Below are positions 9,394 through 18,944 of a DNA stretch of 64,000 nucleotides, in pieces (the first letter of the stretch is position 1; each line of letters begins with the position of its first letter). The stretch covers positions 1 to 64,000 of the forward strand of contig URQS01000001.1 of NCBI GenBank assembly GCA_900550035.1, written 5' to 3'. The position numbers and the translations under genes were made by a program. The notes below the pieces were generated by a model. The model was not told the DNA's origin, searched no databases, and saw nothing but the letters and a program-made list of their open reading frames with translations. This DNA comes from an uncultured Prevotella sp. (GTDB taxonomy: Bacteria; Bacteroidota; Bacteroidia; Bacteroidales; Bacteroidaceae).

Positions 9394-9434
9394 ATGATTC
9401 TTTTGTAGTTCTTATTATTATATGGTAATACTCA

Positions 9435-11321
9435 TTATTTTATTGTAGGTGGATTGTCGAGCCATCCGCCCTCGTTATAGTCCTGCGTAGGCTTTACACC
9501 CTCTTTTGCCACGCCCTTCTGCATGAGGCGTTTCAGCTGGTCGAGATGATAGAAGTACACCTGGCGTGGCGTGATGCCATACTCCTTGCACAGCGATGCA
9601 GCCATGCCTACCACCTCGCCCATTGCTCCCGTGGTACGCATTACGCGGGTTGAGCCGAGCGCAACGTGCGTTGTACTGATGTTTCTGCCCGCCATGAAGA
9701 GGTTGTCAACATTGCGCGAGTACAGACAACGATAGGGCACAGCCGTAGGATAGATAACGGTGTGGCGTGTAGTGGCCTTGTATTCGTTGCCAGGGAAGCT
9801 GACAGTATTGGCAGGATCGGGTTCGTGCAGGTCGATACTCCACGTTGCTGCAAACGACGCATCTTCGTGTGTCATGTGGCGCACAAGGTCGTCCTCCTTC
9901 AGCACATAGTCGCCCAGCAGTCGGCGCGACTCCCGTTTGCCAGCTACGTAAGCCACCCAGTCGAGTCTGTAATTGGCATAATCACGGCGCTCGGGCAGAC
10001 GGTTTTTCAGATAGCTCCAGTTGGAGTAGACCACCATCAGTCCGTAGTCGCGTATGCGTTCAGCCTCGGTTATCTGGTTGCGGTTCATGCCCGTCTCCCA
10101 AGTCCATTCGCCCTTGAGCACACGCTCGGCAGTAGAGTCGTTGAGCACGACTCCATACTCAAACAGCGGAAACCTCTCCCTGCTCTTGGCTTCAGCTGCA
10201 TACCACTGCACCGAGGCTCCCATAGTCAAGCTGTCGGCACGCTCGGGCGCACGGCTTTCGCCAAACTCGCTGCGCGACTCACGTCCCATGCGCCAGTCGG
10301 CACCTGCCAAATAGCCTACAACACCGTCGCCTGTACAGTCGACAAAGAGCGGAGCTCTGAAGCGTATACGCTCGCCACTAAGCACATTGCTGCCCTCTAT
10401 GCTCTCTATATGGTTGCCACGTGTATGCACCACGTTGGCGTGTATGCCCATAAAGAGGCTCACGCCGTGCTCCTGCTGCAGCCATTGCATCTTCTTCTGG
10501 TCTTCGTAGTAGGCTGCTGGCTGTGCATTGCCCTCACGACATGGGGCAAACTCCTGCTGCAACTGTCCCAACTGCGGATAAGGACCGACGCCCAAGCGTC
10601 CGCCCATGTGTACACGCACCTCCGAACTGTTGTTGCCGCCAGCCACCGGACGGTCGCCTACGAGCGCCACACGCAGCCCCAACCGTGCCGCCGACACCGC
10701 AGCGCTCATGCCGGCTATGCCTGCTCCCACCACTACCATGTCATATTCGCCGGCATCGCGCGCCTCAAGGCTTGTGCCGTTGATGCCGCTGCGGAATGCG
10801 TCTTGACTGCTTGCGTCGTCGGGCGGAACAAGACTGCCGTCGGTAGTGAGCAGTATGGCGTCGCAACGGCCGTCAAATCCAGTGAGGTCGTGCAGCCGCA
10901 GCTGTGTCTTGCCTGCCTTAAGCCTCGCCGTGCCAGCCTTCTGCCACTGCCAGCGGTTGCCCGTCTGCCCTACTGTACGCAGACGCTTGCCTCCTACACT
11001 CACCTCAAAGGCTCCTGCACCGGGCTTTGTAGTCCATGGCGAAGTCCAATTATAGGTGCGCACGTATACGTGATACGTGCCGCCGCTGCCTATGTTCACC
11101 GTGGTGACGGCATCGCTTACGGGCACGCCCATGCCGTGTGCCAGAAGATATGGCGACCCCATGAGGTCCATAAACTGCTGGTCGACCACCCATCCGCCAC
11201 GCTTGCTGAAGCTCTCGGCTTCTACTATCAGGCTCTCGGCGCTAACCCTTACTGCCGTTGTTGCCGTCAAAAACACTGCCAGCAACACACGCAGCAAAGT
11301 TAAACTTTTATTTCTTGTCAT
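9435..11321 (-). CDS. secreted FAD-dependent oxidoreductase
   Basis: A 628-residue exported flavoprotein of the FAD_oxidored type (PF12831). A signal peptide (residues 1-28) is followed by a beta-rich, carbohydrate-binding-like region to about 170. The FAD-binding Rossmann motif VVVGAGIAGMSAA comes next, then GGNNSSEVRVHMGG. The C-terminal FAD motif LFMAGRNISTTHVALGSTR is present. Members often sit in Bacteroidetes polysaccharide utilisation loci and have sometimes been annotated as xanthan lyase-like. The reaction is not established here; oxidation of a sugar or glycoside released by the GH20 enzyme is a reasonable guess. It lies 23 bases from the GH20 gene in the same transcription unit. 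Confidence 0.85.
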   Translation of the reverse strand: MTRNKSLTLLRVLLAVFLTATTAVRVSAESLIVEAESFSKRGGWVVDQQFMDLMGSPYLLAHGMGVPVSDAVTTVNIGSGGTYHVYVRTYNWTSPWTTKPGAGAFEVSVGGKRLRTVGQTGNRWQWQKAGTARLKAGKTQLRLHDLTGFDGRCDAILLTTDGSLVPPDDASSQDAFRSGINGTSLEARDAGEYDMVVVGAGIAGMSAAVSAARLGLRVALVGDRPVAGGNNSSEVRVHMGGRLGVGPYPQLGQLQQEFAPCREGNAQPAAYYEDQKKMQWLQQEHGVSLFMGIHANVVHTRGNHIESIEGSNVLSGERIRFRAPLFVDCTGDGVVGYLAGADWRMGRESRSEFGESRAPERADSLTMGASVQWYAAEAKSRERFPLFEYGVVLNDSTAERVLKGEWTWETGMNRNQITEAERIRDYGLMVVYSNWSYLKNRLPERRDYANYRLDWVAYVAGKRESRRLLGDYVLKEDDLVRHMTHEDASFAATWSIDLHEPDPANTVSFPGNEYKATTRHTVIYPTAVPYRCLYSRNVDNLFMAGRNISTTHVALGSTRVMRTTGAMGEVVGMAASLCKEYGITPRQVYFYHLDQLKRLMQKGVAKEGVKPTQDYNEGGWLDNPPTIK

Positions 11322-11344
11322 AACAGCTTTTATGTCTTGTTTGT

Positions 11345-13258
11345 TTAACGAAAATAGAATTCTCTAATCGTGAGACGATTTGTCTGCTCGCGCAAAAGAC
11401 GTAAACGCAAAGATTTCACCTTGCGACGCGTCTTGAACCGTGCCTCCATACGTCCGTGCTTCACCTCGTCAGCCACCTTATAATATGTCTTGCCGTCGGC
11501 ACTTGCCTCCAATACGGCACCGTGAGGATATTCCTTAGAGTCGTCGAACACCACTGCCACACGTCGTGTCCGAGCCGGACTATCGAGCGTTACGGTGAAG
11601 TGCTCGCCCTCAAGGTCGGAATATGGCGTGCAGAAGAATGTGCTCTCGTCGCCGTCGTAGGCATATTCCTTTTCGTAGAACTTCACGCCGGGCATATCGG
11701 TATCTATCGTTGCGCCAGCCAGAAGCTTGGCATGGCTCGACTCGGCACGGAATATTGCAGTGGCGTCCAACCGCTCGGCATAGGCAGCATTGCCCGTGCG
11801 GGCGAGCAGCGGCAACACAACCGTGTTGAGACGGCTCACAAACTCGTCGTAGCAGCCGCCCCCTCCGGTCCACAACACCTCAGCCAAAGCGCACAGACGA
11901 GGATAGAGCATGTGGTCGACATCGGCCTTGGTGCGCACAAACTCAGTCCACAGACACGCCTGACAGCCCTTCACCTGGCTCTGCTGTTCGGCTGGAATAC
12001 CCTTCAATGGTTGCCATTCGAACACCTTCTTGGTGGAGTTGCGGGCGTAGCCGAAGTCGAAGTAGCACGGATCCTTAGGACACATCACCACCTGCATGCC
12101 TCTACCCAGAGCCTTGGCGCTGCGCTCGGCAGCATCGCGCTGCCAAATACAAACCACGTCTGAGGCATCGGCAGCACAGCGGTCGTTTATCTCGTCCCAT
12201 CCCATCAAACGCTTGCCGTGACGTCGCACTATCTCGCCTGCACGTCGTGTAAAATAGTCTTGCAGCTGATGAAAGTCGGTCATGTGCTCGCTATGATACA
12301 GCGCCTGGCAGCGCTTGCACTCCTTCCAGCGCACCGTGCTCACCTCGTCGCCGCCCAGATGAATGTAGCGCGAGGGGAAGATGTCTGCCAACTGCGCCAC
12401 CACAGCCTCAACAATGTCGTAGACACGAGGATTGCTCACGCACAGCATATTCTCCCATGCACGCTTGCGGTCGTTCTGCAGGCGCTCCTCGGGAAACGGT
12501 TCAAACTCGCCACCACGGCACGACAGTTCGGGCATAGAGGCAAGAAGCGCCAAGCAATGGCCCGGCATGTCCACCTCGGGGATTATCTCTACGCCCCGTG
12601 CGTAGGCATAAGCCACGAGCGACTTCAGCTCGTCGGGCGTGTAATACTTGTCGGACAGTTCGGGAAAGTCGGGATAATGCGTGCCACGGCGTGCCACTTC
12701 AGGAAACCGTTCGAGTGCAAGTCGCCAACCTTGATTGTCGGTGAGGTGCAGATGCAGAATATTAAGACGCAAGAGATTCATTGCGTCTATCAGCGACTGC
12801 AATTCGGCTATGGTGCGGAAGTGGCGGCTACAGTCGATCATCAAGCCACGATGCTCAAATCGCGGACTGTCGCTTATCATACATTCTGACAACTGCTTGT
12901 CGGGAGCGGCTGCTACAAGCTGAGCCAACTGCGACATACCCCAGTTGACACCCTTGATGCTTGCGGCTCTCACTACGATGTCGGTGTCGTCTATCTGCAA
13001 CATGTACGCCTCGCCACAGAGATTTGCGTCGTGTTCAATCTTAAGCATAGCGCTGTCGGCATGCGCCAGTGTGAGCTTCACGCCGGTGCGCTGATGCATG
13101 AGCGTAGCTACCGATTCGGAAGCATATCGCCACTCGGCAGGCATGCTGAAAGCATACGCCCTACCCGACTGCAACGTGAAAGCACGTGCCGACAATACCG
13201 AAAACAGAAACAGTACAAGGCACAACACTAAGTGGCGGAAAAATCTTTGTTGGGTCAT
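11345..13258 (-). CDS. beta-N-acetylhexosaminidase, GH20
   Basis: Exported exo-hexosaminidase that removes terminal GlcNAc or GalNAc by substrate-assisted catalysis. I place the start at the ATG giving MTQQRFFRHLVL with its signal peptide; 13 more in-frame codons lie upstream. A GH20b domain leads into the TIM barrel (RGLMIDCSRHF, ILHLHLTDNQGWRL). The catalytic pair is Asp304-Glu305 in HLGGDEVS. A C-terminal beta-sandwich of about 100 residues resembles an F5/8-type module. Together with SusCD it points to host mucin or N-glycan, or chitin-like, substrates. It follows susD by 109 bases. Confidence 0.94.
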   Translation of the reverse strand: MTQQRFFRHLVLCLVLFLFSVLSARAFTLQSGRAYAFSMPAEWRYASESVATLMHQRTGVKLTLAHADSAMLKIEHDANLCGEAYMLQIDDTDIVVRAASIKGVNWGMSQLAQLVAAAPDKQLSECMISDSPRFEHRGLMIDCSRHFRTIAELQSLIDAMNLLRLNILHLHLTDNQGWRLALERFPEVARRGTHYPDFPELSDKYYTPDELKSLVAYAYARGVEIIPEVDMPGHCLALLASMPELSCRGGEFEPFPEERLQNDRKRAWENMLCVSNPRVYDIVEAVVAQLADIFPSRYIHLGGDEVSTVRWKECKRCQALYHSEHMTDFHQLQDYFTRRAGEIVRRHGKRLMGWDEINDRCAADASDVVCIWQRDAAERSAKALGRGMQVVMCPKDPCYFDFGYARNSTKKVFEWQPLKGIPAEQQSQVKGCQACLWTEFVRTKADVDHMLYPRLCALAEVLWTGGGGCYDEFVSRLNTVVLPLLARTGNAAYAERLDATAIFRAESSHAKLLAGATIDTDMPGVKFYEKEYAYDGDESTFFCTPYSDLEGEHFTVTLDSPARTRRVAVVFDDSKEYPHGAVLEASADGKTYYKVADEVKHGRMEARFKTRRKVKSLRLRLLREQTNRLTIREFYFR

Positions 13259-13367
13259 TGGAATGGAGTTGTACATTTTATTATGAAATGAAAACACCTT
13301 AAATCAGCCGGTTTCTAATCGTATATAAGATACCAGCTAATTTAAGGCATTCACAAAAACTTATTTA

Positions 13368-14966
13368 CTATTTACCAAAATCTGTGATAATTTTACCTGC
13401 TATAGGAGTTTCTACTGCATTAGGCACAATCCACATTTTTTCATTGAAGCCATCATTGCCACCATATTGGCGATTGAGTGCTTCCTCAAGATTAGCCTTA
13501 TTATAGTCAATCTCGTCTTGCGAGTAACGCCAACGTATCGGGAACTTGTTCTGTTCGTCATTTAGATTGGTGCTGGGATTAAGTTCCCAAGCAGGGTATC
13601 CAGTACGACGGTGGTCAAACCAGCACTCATAGTCGAGCGACTGGCGGTACGAACCGAGATACTTCTGTGTGATAATCTGTTCCAGTGCACCGTCAAAATT
13701 GCTCTTGAGCTGTACATTAGGCTGTGCAAGATACTGGTCGATGTATTCGGCTGTTATCTCTTTGCCATGATTGTAAGTCTCGCCTGCAGGAGTATACTGA
13801 GCTATGAATTCCATGCTGGCACGTATGCCTTTCTTATAGTACTCCTCAGCACTGCCATTGATCCATCCACGCAAGGCAGCCTCAGCAAGAATGAAGTTCT
13901 GCTCCATGTATCCGATACGTGTTATAGGCTCGCCTGCAGGTTCCAGATAACGCTGGTTAGGCTTGCAGTCCATGAGGTCGGCATGAGCAGCATTGTTCAC
14001 ACTTTGGTCAGCAGTAGGATTAAGACCTGGGTAAGCATCCCATGAAGAAGCAGCCACACCTGCATTTGTCTTGCCCACAGCTGGCGAGCAATAGTAGAAC
14101 AGACGATAGTCGTTGAGATTCTTCAGCGGCTCAATGATGTACGAACTTGTAGCATAGAACGACATATGCTGGTTGTTATAGAGCGGATACTGCTGTCCGG
14201 CAGCATCGCTGAACACGAGCATAAAGTTGTCAGCATTGCCGGTAAAGATGTTGCCCGACGACGCGATACGTGCAAAGCGGCTCTTAACGTTAAGGTCGGC
14301 AGCATCCGACTGGTCGGCTACCTGCTGCATATTCATGAGCACTTTAAGTTCAAATACGTTGCATGCCTTGCGCCACTTAGCAGGGTCACCGTCGTAGATA
14401 GGGTCGCCTTCAAACTTGGCACCGCTTGCAAAGAGCGATTCCGCACTCTCCAAATCTTCCAATATATGGGCAAACACATCGTGCTGGGTGTCATACTTGG
14501 GCGTGAAATTGCCACTCTCGCCAGCATTGGAGTCGCTGTAAGGAATGTCGCCAAGCTTCATCGTGATGCCATACAGGCGGTATGCCTTGATGAATTTGGC
14601 AAGAGCCTTGTACGAATTCTGTATAGCTTCCGTCTGCGATGATGCTTCCATTATCATCTTCTGGCAGTTGGTGAAGTCGGTATAATCACCAAAACCTACC
14701 CGACTGAGCAAGTTGTACTGATTATCTTCTGATGTTCCCTCACACCATACAGTCTGCTTCTGCAACAATCCGTGAAAGATTGAATACTTCTGGCCTCCAA
14801 TATCTGTAATGTTAAGTATCAGTTTTGTAGCGATCATGGCTGGAGTAACCTTTGATGTGGCATTGTCGTCGGTGTTGTAATCGTCAAACTTGCCAGTACA
14901 TGAAACCGTTGACATTCCGATTGTGCCCAACGCTGCTACAGTACATATTATATTTCTGAATTTCAT
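13368..14966 (-). CDS. SusD/RagB-like glycan-binding lipoprotein (locus 1)
   Basis: A surface lipoprotein that captures glycan over the SusC channel. The signal peptide ends in a lipobox at TVSC, with Cys23 the likely lipidated residue, followed by TGKFDDYNTDDN. The sequence is of the SusD-like-2 type (PF12771): FILAEAALRGWING, QKYLGSYRQSLDYECWFDHRRTG and FPIRWRYSQDE are typical C-terminal segments. Length 532 is normal. It lies 16 bases after its susC partner and is surely cotranscribed with it. The bound glycan is unknown; the neighbouring GH20 enzyme suggests an N-acetylhexosamine-containing polymer. Confidence 0.95.
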   Translation of the reverse strand: MKFRNIICTVAALGTIGMSTVSCTGKFDDYNTDDNATSKVTPAMIATKLILNITDIGGQKYSIFHGLLQKQTVWCEGTSEDNQYNLLSRVGFGDYTDFTNCQKMIMEASSQTEAIQNSYKALAKFIKAYRLYGITMKLGDIPYSDSNAGESGNFTPKYDTQHDVFAHILEDLESAESLFASGAKFEGDPIYDGDPAKWRKACNVFELKVLMNMQQVADQSDAADLNVKSRFARIASSGNIFTGNADNFMLVFSDAAGQQYPLYNNQHMSFYATSSYIIEPLKNLNDYRLFYYCSPAVGKTNAGVAASSWDAYPGLNPTADQSVNNAAHADLMDCKPNQRYLEPAGEPITRIGYMEQNFILAEAALRGWINGSAEEYYKKGIRASMEFIAQYTPAGETYNHGKEITAEYIDQYLAQPNVQLKSNFDGALEQIITQKYLGSYRQSLDYECWFDHRRTGYPAWELNPSTNLNDEQNKFPIRWRYSQDEIDYNKANLEEALNRQYGGNDGFNEKMWIVPNAVETPIAGKIITDFGK

Positions 14967-14982
14967 AATGCGTCTGGATTAA

Positions 14983-17900
14983 TTAGAATTGAACTTTAAT
15001 GTTGAAACCGAGGAAACGCTGAGAAGGCGAACTCAAGTCGTCTGAGCTGACATCGGGGTCGGCATACTTGAACTCCTTGGCCCAAAGCAGCATGTTCTGA
15101 CCGATGAACGACACCGAAGCCGACTTCATACGTGCCCATGCACAAATCTTCTTGGGAAGATCGTAGGTCAATGACAGTTCGCGAATCTTGAAGAACGTTG
15201 TAGAACGGTAGTTCTGGAACGCTGCTGCTCCACACCATGGCTCATATCTCTGTATGAAGTTCTGATAAGAAACCACTACATCATTAGGTGCAAACACACG
15301 TGTATCTTCCAATATGTTGCCGTCAACGTCATACTTAACTGAGCCTGAAACTATCTTAACGCCCTTTGCTACGAATGTCTTGTTGCCGTTGACAACTTCC
15401 TCATAACGCTCCGGTGTGGCACTCTTCGGGTGCGAACCAGAATTCCACATAGCCTGCTCGGTCTTGTTGTAGGCAAGTCCGCCTACGCGACCGTCCACTG
15501 CCAGGTTGAGAGTCCAGTCCTTATAACGCAACTGAGTGTTAATGCCCCATATCCAGTCTGGGTTGGCATAGCCTGCAAGTTTCTGATACTTGCTGCGCTG
15601 TGGCAGTCCGTTGTAAAGTATCATGTTGCCATCCGGGTCGCGGTCCCAGTCCAGATCGGCCACCCAGTCCCAACGTTTGCCGTTCTGCACCCACTGGTTC
15701 TGTGTAGAATATACAGGGTCGATGGTGTTGTAGTAGTAACGGTCAGAAGCCCAGTTGAGGTTTACAGTCCAGTTGAGGTCCTTCTTCTTAATCACGTCAG
15801 CACCTACAGCAATCTCAAATCCACGACGTTCCTGCTTCTCGCCATAATTGATGAGCGTGCTTGTAAAACCTGAGGCAGCGCTGACTGTAGCCTTACGTGT
15901 ATTGTTATACTTCAATGTATTGTAGTAGGCCAAGTCGAAGCGGATGCGGTTGTTCCACACGTTGAACTGTGTACCGATTTCGTATGCTCGCTTTGTCGTA
16001 GGCTTCAGCGTAGATGCACGCAGCGAGCTGGGATATGTAGCTGTGTTCATCTTGTTCCATACATTCGACGAAACGCTGTATGCCTGCTGTGTCTCGAAGA
16101 TGTCAAGGTCATACTTTGTCACAGTCCATGAACCTCTCAACTTCCAGAAAGTGAAGGGCTGGGGCAGATGCAGGAATTCAGACATGATGACACTGCCCGA
16201 CACTGACGGATAGAAATAAGAACGTGTATCGGCAGGAAGAGTAGAAGACCAGTCGTTACGGCCCGTTACGTCGAGGTAGACAGTGTTGCGCCATGCCACT
16301 GACAGACGTCCCCAAAGCGAATTGACACGCTTGCTCTTGTATGAAGACGATGCAGAAACAGGGTCGACTGACGCTTTGAGCGAATAGTATCCTGGCACAG
16401 ACAGACCATTGTTGGTGTTTGCGCTTACGTCGTCATTGTTATAGTAATATATGGTACTACCCAACATTCCGTCGATGTCAAAGTCGCCAAGCTTCTTATT
16501 GGCAGCCAGAATCACGTCGTTGTTGACACTGAAACCAGTTGCTTTGGAAACTCCGTAGTATCCCTTTACGTTGCCATAATAACCGTGTATCTGTCCGATA
16601 GGGTTCTTTGTTTCGGTACGGCTGGCGTAGAAATCTACACCGGTACGTGTAGAAATGTTCAACCATGGCAGCAACTCATACTTAGCGTAGGCGTATGTGT
16701 TGAGCTTGTCGTAGTCGTTGGAGCGTGTACACTCGTAGGCAAGGAAGTAGGGGTTGTCATAATAATAGTTGTACAGCCAGTTCTGTTTCTGGTTCTCCTT
16801 GCCCTCTACCCAGTAGTTGCGATAGTCGCGGATGTCGTAGTTTGAGCCGGTCCACACAATAATATTATATATGTAGCCACCACCGCTATAACCCGAACCG
16901 CGGTCGTTGTTGTAGAAACGCTTGTTCCATACAGCACCGCCTTCGAGCGAGAGTTTGCCTATCTTGGCATTGCCGCTGAGCGTGTAGATTATCTTGTGCA
17001 TATCCTCATTGGGATACTGTCCACGGTTGAAGACGTGGTTGAGCGACGTGCGCACACCACCGTTCTTGCCACGCCAGCCCAAACTGATGTTGTTGTTGGT
17101 GACGAATCCCTGCTGAAGGAAGTTGCGGAAGTTGTTCTTACCCTTTGATACAAGCTCTGTTTCCTCCAACTGATATGTAAAAGGATTATACTGCTTGGCT
17201 TTGCGACCTATGTCGAGCTTGTCGCCCCATACATAGTCTACAGAGTCGTAGTGGCCACCCGTACCCGAACTGTAGTCGTGCTGTGCCTCTGGAATGGCAA
17301 GATAGCCGGCATTGAACATAGTGCTGCTGTTGACTGTTATGTCCAGTCCCTCCTTGCTACCCTTCTTTGTTGTGATGGTGATAACGCCCGAACCGCCACG
17401 TGCACCGTAAAGAGCAGATGCAGTAGCACCCTTCAGCACATCGATAGATTCTACGTCGTCGGCATTGATGTCGCGAAGTGATATATTAGAATAAGGTACA
17501 CCGTCGAGCACAATGAGTGGATTTTCACCACGGATGAGCACCGACGGAGCGTTATTGAACTCGGTAGAGTTCTGTACGTTCAAACCTGCCACCTTACCGG
17601 TAAGCGAAGTGCCGAGGTCGACCGACTTGACTGTTGCCAATTCATCGCCCTTCACTTTCTGCACGGCATAACCAAGTGCCTTCTCTTCACGCTTGATACC
17701 GAACGCTGTTACTACTACGTCGTCGAGAGTCTTGTTGTCGACATCCATAAAGACTGTCATGTCCGAGCCTCCCTGCGCCTTTACCTCCTTGGTCTGATAG
17801 CCGAGGTATGAAATCTGTATAGTAGAACCATTAGGAACTTCAAGCGAATAGCGACCGTCGGCATCAGTTATTGTGCCAGTGGTTGTTCCCTTTACAAGAA

Positions 17901-18297
17901 TGCTGGCACCGATGATAGGGTCGCCGTTCTCGTCCTTGATACAACCCTTTACAGTCTGCTTTTTCTTCTTTCCCTGCTGCTGTGTCTCCTGCTTTGCCTT
18001 TCGGCTGGGGTGTATTGTTATGATGCGGTCGGCAATTTCATACTCGCACGACTCGTCGAGCACCTGCTTTAGCACATCACGCAGAGGGGTTTTGTTGAAG
18101 TTGGCAGTAACGCGTTTGTTTAGGTTGATGTCGTTGACTATGACCGACATTTTGGTTTGCCTTTCAATTTCGTGCAGCACCGACTTCAGAGGCTGGCTGT
18201 TGAAGTTGCGGCTCACCGTTTGTGCCTGCATTGCGGTGGCCATTGCACCAGATAGGGCGATGACGCCGGCAACGCATAGTGATCTGAATTTTGCCAT
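14983..18297 (-). CDS. SusC/RagA TonB-dependent transporter with STN domain (locus 1)
   Basis: A 1104-residue outer-membrane importer powered by TonB. The order is signal peptide (1-26), STN domain (about 28-96), a Gln/Lys-rich linker, a carboxypeptidase-D regulatory-like domain (about 116-190), a TonB box-like DVVVTAFGI at 193-201, the plug, and a beta barrel ending in FNIKVQF. The STN domain marks it as a signalling transporter that contacts a FecR anti-sigma factor. The matching FecR and ECF sigma genes lie just upstream on the same strand. No TAnnTTTG promoter was seen in the 60 bases before the ATG, which fits transcription by the ECF sigma; that is inference. Confidence 0.96.
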   Translation of the reverse strand: MAKFRSLCVAGVIALSGAMATAMQAQTVSRNFNSQPLKSVLHEIERQTKMSVIVNDINLNKRVTANFNKTPLRDVLKQVLDESCEYEIADRIITIHPSRKAKQETQQQGKKKKQTVKGCIKDENGDPIIGASILVKGTTTGTITDADGRYSLEVPNGSTIQISYLGYQTKEVKAQGGSDMTVFMDVDNKTLDDVVVTAFGIKREEKALGYAVQKVKGDELATVKSVDLGTSLTGKVAGLNVQNSTEFNNAPSVLIRGENPLIVLDGVPYSNISLRDINADDVESIDVLKGATASALYGARGGSGVITITTKKGSKEGLDITVNSSTMFNAGYLAIPEAQHDYSSGTGGHYDSVDYVWGDKLDIGRKAKQYNPFTYQLEETELVSKGKNNFRNFLQQGFVTNNNISLGWRGKNGGVRTSLNHVFNRGQYPNEDMHKIIYTLSGNAKIGKLSLEGGAVWNKRFYNNDRGSGYSGGGYIYNIIVWTGSNYDIRDYRNYWVEGKENQKQNWLYNYYYDNPYFLAYECTRSNDYDKLNTYAYAKYELLPWLNISTRTGVDFYASRTETKNPIGQIHGYYGNVKGYYGVSKATGFSVNNDVILAANKKLGDFDIDGMLGSTIYYYNNDDVSANTNNGLSVPGYYSLKASVDPVSASSSYKSKRVNSLWGRLSVAWRNTVYLDVTGRNDWSSTLPADTRSYFYPSVSGSVIMSEFLHLPQPFTFWKLRGSWTVTKYDLDIFETQQAYSVSSNVWNKMNTATYPSSLRASTLKPTTKRAYEIGTQFNVWNNRIRFDLAYYNTLKYNNTRKATVSAASGFTSTLINYGEKQERRGFEIAVGADVIKKKDLNWTVNLNWASDRYYYNTIDPVYSTQNQWVQNGKRWDWVADLDWDRDPDGNMILYNGLPQRSKYQKLAGYANPDWIWGINTQLRYKDWTLNLAVDGRVGGLAYNKTEQAMWNSGSHPKSATPERYEEVVNGNKTFVAKGVKIVSGSVKYDVDGNILEDTRVFAPNDVVVSYQNFIQRYEPWCGAAAFQNYRSTTFFKIRELSLTYDLPKKICAWARMKSASVSFIGQNMLLWAKEFKYADPDVSSDDLSSPSQRFLGFNIKVQF

Positions 18298-18456
18298 AGA
18301 TGTTTAAAGTTTTGATTATAGATTGTTGTTTATATTGTTTACGTTTTCATCGTACCCGTTTCGGCTACGATTCTGTTTATCAAGGTCCTGTATTCTGCTT
18401 TTTCCGGTCCTGTAATCCATTGATTTTCAGCACTGATTTCGGTTGCTTTCAAAAAG

Positions 18457-18566
18457 GAGTCCTTTTGGGTGGCAAAACGAGTCCTTTTGCATTGTAAAAG
18501 GAGTCCTTTTGGAGTGTAAAAGGGGCCCTTTTGAAGTGCAAAACGAGTCCTTTTGAAAATGGAGGG
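18457..18566. repeat. 22-bp tandem array, five units
   Basis: The motif GAGTCCTTTTG (one copy GGGCCCTTTTG) starts at 18457, 18479, 18501, 18523 and 18545, an exact 22-bp period. The intervening bases vary but usually include AAAAC or AAAAG before the next unit, giving overlapping small palindromes. It lies in the 647-base gap upstream of susC. Confidence 0.85.
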
Positions 18567-18681
18567 TTATGCACTGGTGTTATCAAGGCGGTTTTAGGTC
18601 CAAATCAAGCGGTTTTTAGGTTCTTTCAATAATATAAACAACTCATAAAGGTTTTACCCAACCATTAAACCAATTTTTTTT

Positions 18682-18755
18682 AATGTTAAATGTTAAATGT
18701 TGAATGTTAAGGTGCGATTGTTTGGTATGTTAAGTGTTGAATGTTGAATGTTAAG
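18682..18755. repeat. heptad repeat, ATGTTAA family
   Basis: Two runs (18682-18711 and 18727-18755) of degenerate 7-bp units ATGTTAA/ATGTTGA, separated by 15 bases. AT-rich and noncoding. Confidence 0.7.
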
Positions 18756-18820
18756 TTCGTCCAACATTAGGAGTGATAATATTATAAATTCAAGTCAGTG
18801 AGTTAATTGGCAAAGCAAAC

Positions 18821-18938
18821 TGTAGGAGGCTATGGCGTCCCCGCCATAGCCTGAGCAGTTAGTTAGTGCATTCTTGTTATAGATAATATGCGCTGCCTGC
18901 TTGCCCAGACTATGGCGAGGACGCCATAGCCTCCTACA
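18821..18938. repeat. 118-bp element with long inverted termini
   Basis: The ends TGTAGGAGGCTATGGCGTCC (18821-18840) and its exact complement (18919-18938) form a perfect 20-bp inverted repeat, which continues inward to about 37 bp with three mismatches. Each arm is itself partly palindromic (CTATGGCG...CGCCATAG). There is no room for a protein. It looks like a MITE or hairpin element, seven bases from the FecR stop codon. Confidence 0.8.
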
Positions 18939-18944
18939 ATATGA

